From RGIG8748 sp045576175 (GTDB lineage Bacteria; Bacillota; Clostridia; UMGS1810), in contig JAZNFW010000049.1 in NCBI GenBank assembly GCA_045576175.1, forward strand, positions 1-7,864: 7,864 bases of DNA, read 5' to 3'. A program made the position numbers and the translations under genes. The stretch's first letter is position 1. Each line of letters opens with the position of its first letter. The notes below the pieces were generated by a model that made no database searches, was not told where the DNA came from, and worked only from the letters and a program-made list of their open reading frames with translations. Below are positions 6,095 to 7,864 of the stretch, one piece after another.

Positions 6095-7555
6095 TTAGAA
6101 ATTTCTGCTGTAGTTTGGAGCTTCCTTGGTGATAGATATATCGTGAGGATGGCTCTCTCTTAATCCCGCCGCAGTAATTCGTACGAATTTACCTTTTTCC
6201 TTAAGATCGGGAATAGTAGCAGTACCGCAGTAGCCCATACTTGAGCGAAGTCCGCCCATAAGCTGATATATAGTGTCTGCAACTGCGCCCTTGTAGGGAA
6301 CTCGTCCTTCAACACCTTCGGGAACAAGCTTCTTTGTGCCGTTCTGGAAATAACGGTCCTTGCTGCCCATTTCCATAGCAGCGATAGAGCCCATTCCGCG
6401 GTATACCTTGAACTGTCTGCCTTCGTAGATTTCGGTATCTCCGGGGCTTTCCTCGCATCCAGCGAGAAGTGAACCAACCATTATAACATCGGCACCTGCT
6501 GCAATAGCTTTAGGAAGGTCACCGCTGTATTTGATACCGCCGTCTGCAATAACGGGGATGTTGTATTTTTTAGCAGCCTGATAAGCATTGTAAATAGCTG
6601 TAATCTGCGGAACGCCCACACCTGCAACAACTCTGGTGGTACATATGGAACCGGGTCCTATACCTACCTTGATGGCATCTGCACCGGCGTTTATGAGAGC
6701 TTCAGCAGCTTCACCGGTGGCAATATTGCCTGCAATTACCTGAATGTGAGGGAAAGCTTCTTTAACCTTCTTTAAGCACTTCATAATATTCATGGAGTGT
6801 CCGTGAGCAGAGTCTAGCACAAGAACATCAACCTTGTTTGCTACCAAAGCTTCCACTCGGTCGAGAACATCGTCTGTAATACCGATAGCCGCTCCGGCAA
6901 GAAGTCTGCCGTTGGAGTCCTTTGCTGCATTGGGGTATTTAACGGATTTTTCGATATCCTTTATTGTAATAAGACCTTTTAAGTAGCCATTATTATCTAC
7001 TATGGGGAGCTTTTCTATTTTAGCACTGCGAAGTATCTGCTGTGCCTCGTCCATAGTAGTGCCTACAGGAGCTGTAATGAGGTTTTCGGTTGTCATAGCT
7101 TCCTTTATAGGCTTTGAAAAATCTGTTTCAAATCTTAAGTCGCGGTTTGTGATAATGCCCTTTAATCTGCCGTCTTCTTCGGTAATCGGCACACCGCTTA
7201 TTTTATACTTGCCCATAAGTGCATCAGCTTCGGCAAGAGTGTGATTTTCAGAAAGGCGGAATGGGTCTACAATAACACCGTGTTCACTTCTTTTTACCTT
7301 GTCCACTTCAGTTGCCTGCTGTTCAATGGTCATATTCTTATGAATAATGCCTATACCGCCCTCGCGAGCTATAGCAATTGCCATCGCAGATTCGGTTACG
7401 GTGTCCATAGCAGAGCTCATAAGAGGTACATTGAGTACGATGCTCTGTGTAAGGTTAGTTTTCATATCCACAGCGTTCGGGAGTATGTTTGATTCCTGAG
7501 GTATAAGGAGAACATCATCAAAGGTGAGTCCCTCGTAAGCAAATTTTTCTACCAT
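6095..7555 (-). CDS. guaB: Inosine-5'-monophosphate dehydrogenase
   Basis: This enzyme oxidises IMP to XMP with NAD+, the committed step of guanine nucleotide synthesis, in the cytoplasm as a tetramer or octamer. The 486 residues are full length for bacterial IMPDH. The (beta/alpha)8 barrel is interrupted by two CBS domains, about residues 95-143 and 155-206, which bind nucleotides and tune activity in the family. The catalytic loop GPGSICTTR holds Cys305. ADGGIKYSGD (337-346) and GMGS (387-390) contact the IMP phosphate. The flap carries the Arg401-Tyr402 pair (KDRYF), expected to activate water, followed by PEGVEGRVPYKG. The frame begins with the typical MVEKFAYEGLTFDDVLL. AAAGGGGA (minus strand of 7561-7568) lies five bases before the ATG. 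The gene appears monocistronic, with its own promoter and a terminator shared with spoIIE. No guaA or other purine gene is visible next to it in this window. Confidence 0.98.
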   Translation of the reverse strand: MVEKFAYEGLTFDDVLLIPQESNILPNAVDMKTNLTQSIVLNVPLMSSAMDTVTESAMAIAIAREGGIGIIHKNMTIEQQATEVDKVKRSEHGVIVDPFRLSENHTLAEADALMGKYKISGVPITEEDGRLKGIITNRDLRFETDFSKPIKEAMTTENLITAPVGTTMDEAQQILRSAKIEKLPIVDNNGYLKGLITIKDIEKSVKYPNAAKDSNGRLLAGAAIGITDDVLDRVEALVANKVDVLVLDSAHGHSMNIMKCLKKVKEAFPHIQVIAGNIATGEAAEALINAGADAIKVGIGPGSICTTRVVAGVGVPQITAIYNAYQAAKKYNIPVIADGGIKYSGDLPKAIAAGADVIMVGSLLAGCEESPGDTEIYEGRQFKVYRGMGSIAAMEMGSKDRYFQNGTKKLVPEGVEGRVPYKGAVADTIYQLMGGLRSSMGYCGTATIPDLKEKGKFVRITAAGLRESHPHDISITKEAPNYSRNF

Positions 7556-7619
7556 AAATATCCCCTTTCAAAATAAAGTTAAAATTAACATAATTAGTTT
7601 AAAATACTATATTATTATA

Positions 7620-7648
7620 AGTATATATTAAAACCTTCCTGTAGTCAA
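7620..7648 (-). promoter_or_regulatory. Sigma-A promoter of guaB
   Basis: Read on the minus strand, TTGACT (7643-7648) and TATACT (7620-7625) are separated by exactly 17 bases, each hexamer one base from consensus. Transcription would begin near 7613, giving a leader of about 58 bases. That is too short for a purine riboswitch aptamer plus expression platform, and no such fold is apparent. Confidence 0.82.
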
Positions 7649-7707
7649 TCAAAAATTTAAAAATATCAGATTTTGTAAAAAAAGATTGCCCATATGCGGA
7701 GTGTTCT

Positions 7708-7766
7708 AAAGGACAGTTTTTAAAAGAAGCGATGTAACCATAGCGGTTGCACCGCTTCTGTCCTTT
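7708..7766 (-). terminator. Large hairpin after the right-edge gene, probable terminator
   Basis: The core arms are AGAAGCG (7725-7731) with CGCTTCT (7753-7759) and TGTAACC (7733-7739) with GGTTGCA (7745-7751). They give 14 pairs with one A-C mismatch, one wobble and a 5-base loop. An outer pairing of AAAGGAC (7708-7714) with GTCCTTT (7760-7766) can enclose it, leaving a 10-base bulge on one side. In minus-strand reading the hairpin begins right after the stop codon at 7768 and the core stem leads into TTCTTTT, a moderate U-tract. On the plus strand it is followed by six T residues, but no plus-strand gene precedes it. Confidence 0.6.
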
Positions 7767-7767
7767 T

Positions 7768-7864
7768 TTACGCACTTTTTTCATTTCGTATTTCGTCCAT
7801 AAGTGATAGTAATTCTTTTTCATTAGGTATGCTTTTAGATGCACAAAAGTAAAGCTTTGAACCG
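7768..7864 (-). CDS. C-terminal fragment of an unrecognised protein (5' end outside window)
   Basis: A minus-strand frame is open from the window edge to a TAA at 7768-7770 and encodes about 31 residues. It begins GSKLYFCASKS and ends ELLSLMDEIRNEKSA, an amphipathic, charged helix typical of a protein C-terminus. A strong hairpin follows the stop at once, then the guaB promoter, which fits the end of an upstream transcription unit. I do not recognise the family, and the fragment is too short to assign a function. A competing frame over the same bases (minus strand, 7844 down to 7599) would run through the hairpin and the guaB promoter and has no ribosome binding site, so I prefer this one. 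Confidence 0.5.
   Translation of the reverse strand, partial: GSKLYFCASKSIPNEKELLSLMDEIRNEKSA

Noticed and set aside
7002..7492. Two plus-strand open frames within guaB
   Set aside because: They are antisense to the conserved CBS and N-terminal parts of IMP dehydrogenase, with no promoter, ribosome binding site or plausible domain.
7556..7613. A purine-sensing riboswitch in the guaB leader
   Set aside because: The leader from the mapped promoter is only about 58 AT-rich bases, with just a small inverted repeat (GTTAA, TTAAC at 7578-7589). It is too short for an aptamer and switch.
7670..7702. A second minus-strand terminator at the CATATG palindrome followed by seven T residues
   Set aside because: Only the central CATATG pairs well and flanking bases mismatch at once, so the stem is too weak. 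The T run alone is not evidence.
7599..7844. An 81-codon minus-strand open frame upstream of guaB
   Set aside because: It crosses the hairpin and the guaB promoter, has no ribosome binding site, shows no recognisable domain, and conflicts with a better-supported gene end in another frame.

Overview
The window looks like a chromosomal segment of an endospore-forming, low-GC Firmicute, most likely a member of Clostridia. The evidence is a complete spoIIE sporulation gene, lipoprotein foldases of the PrsA type with lipobox signal peptides (a Gram-positive arrangement), strong purine-rich ribosome binding sites, AT-rich intergenic regions and U-tailed hairpin terminators. No mobile element, phage gene, CRISPR array, tRNA or rRNA is visible. 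The species cannot be named from the sequence alone.

Left part (1-3596, plus strand). The window opens inside mfd, the transcription-repair coupling factor, at its helicase motif II, and holds the last 414 residues. After 38 bases come two tandem, clearly paralogous lipoproteins with parvulin-type peptidyl-prolyl isomerase domains. The first (1284-2336) keeps the usual parvulin pocket. The second (2426-3529) has lost two pocket residues and appears to start at a CTG codon. A perfect 12-bp hairpin lies between them. A U-tailed terminator follows the second.

Middle (3600-6080, plus strand). A separate transcription unit holds spoIIE, the membrane-anchored PP2C phosphatase that activates the first forespore sigma factor. 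Its upstream region has a promoter-like pair with a 21-bp spacer, the unusual architecture known for Spo0A-activated promoters such as B. subtilis spoIIE. A perfect 19-bp inverted repeat closes the gene and serves both strands.

Right part (6095-7864, minus strand). guaB (IMP dehydrogenase, guanine nucleotide synthesis) runs leftward towards spoIIE from a well-formed vegetative promoter. Upstream of it is a strong hairpin. Beyond that, at the right edge, is what appears to be the last 31 codons of another leftward gene, which I do not recognise.

Functionally these are housekeeping and sporulation genes: DNA repair, folding of exported proteins, forespore sigma-F activation and purine synthesis. 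I see no undescribed multi-gene system. The points most worth a second look are the diverged second foldase with its CTG start and hairpin leader, and the regulatory DNA ahead of spoIIE and the first foldase.
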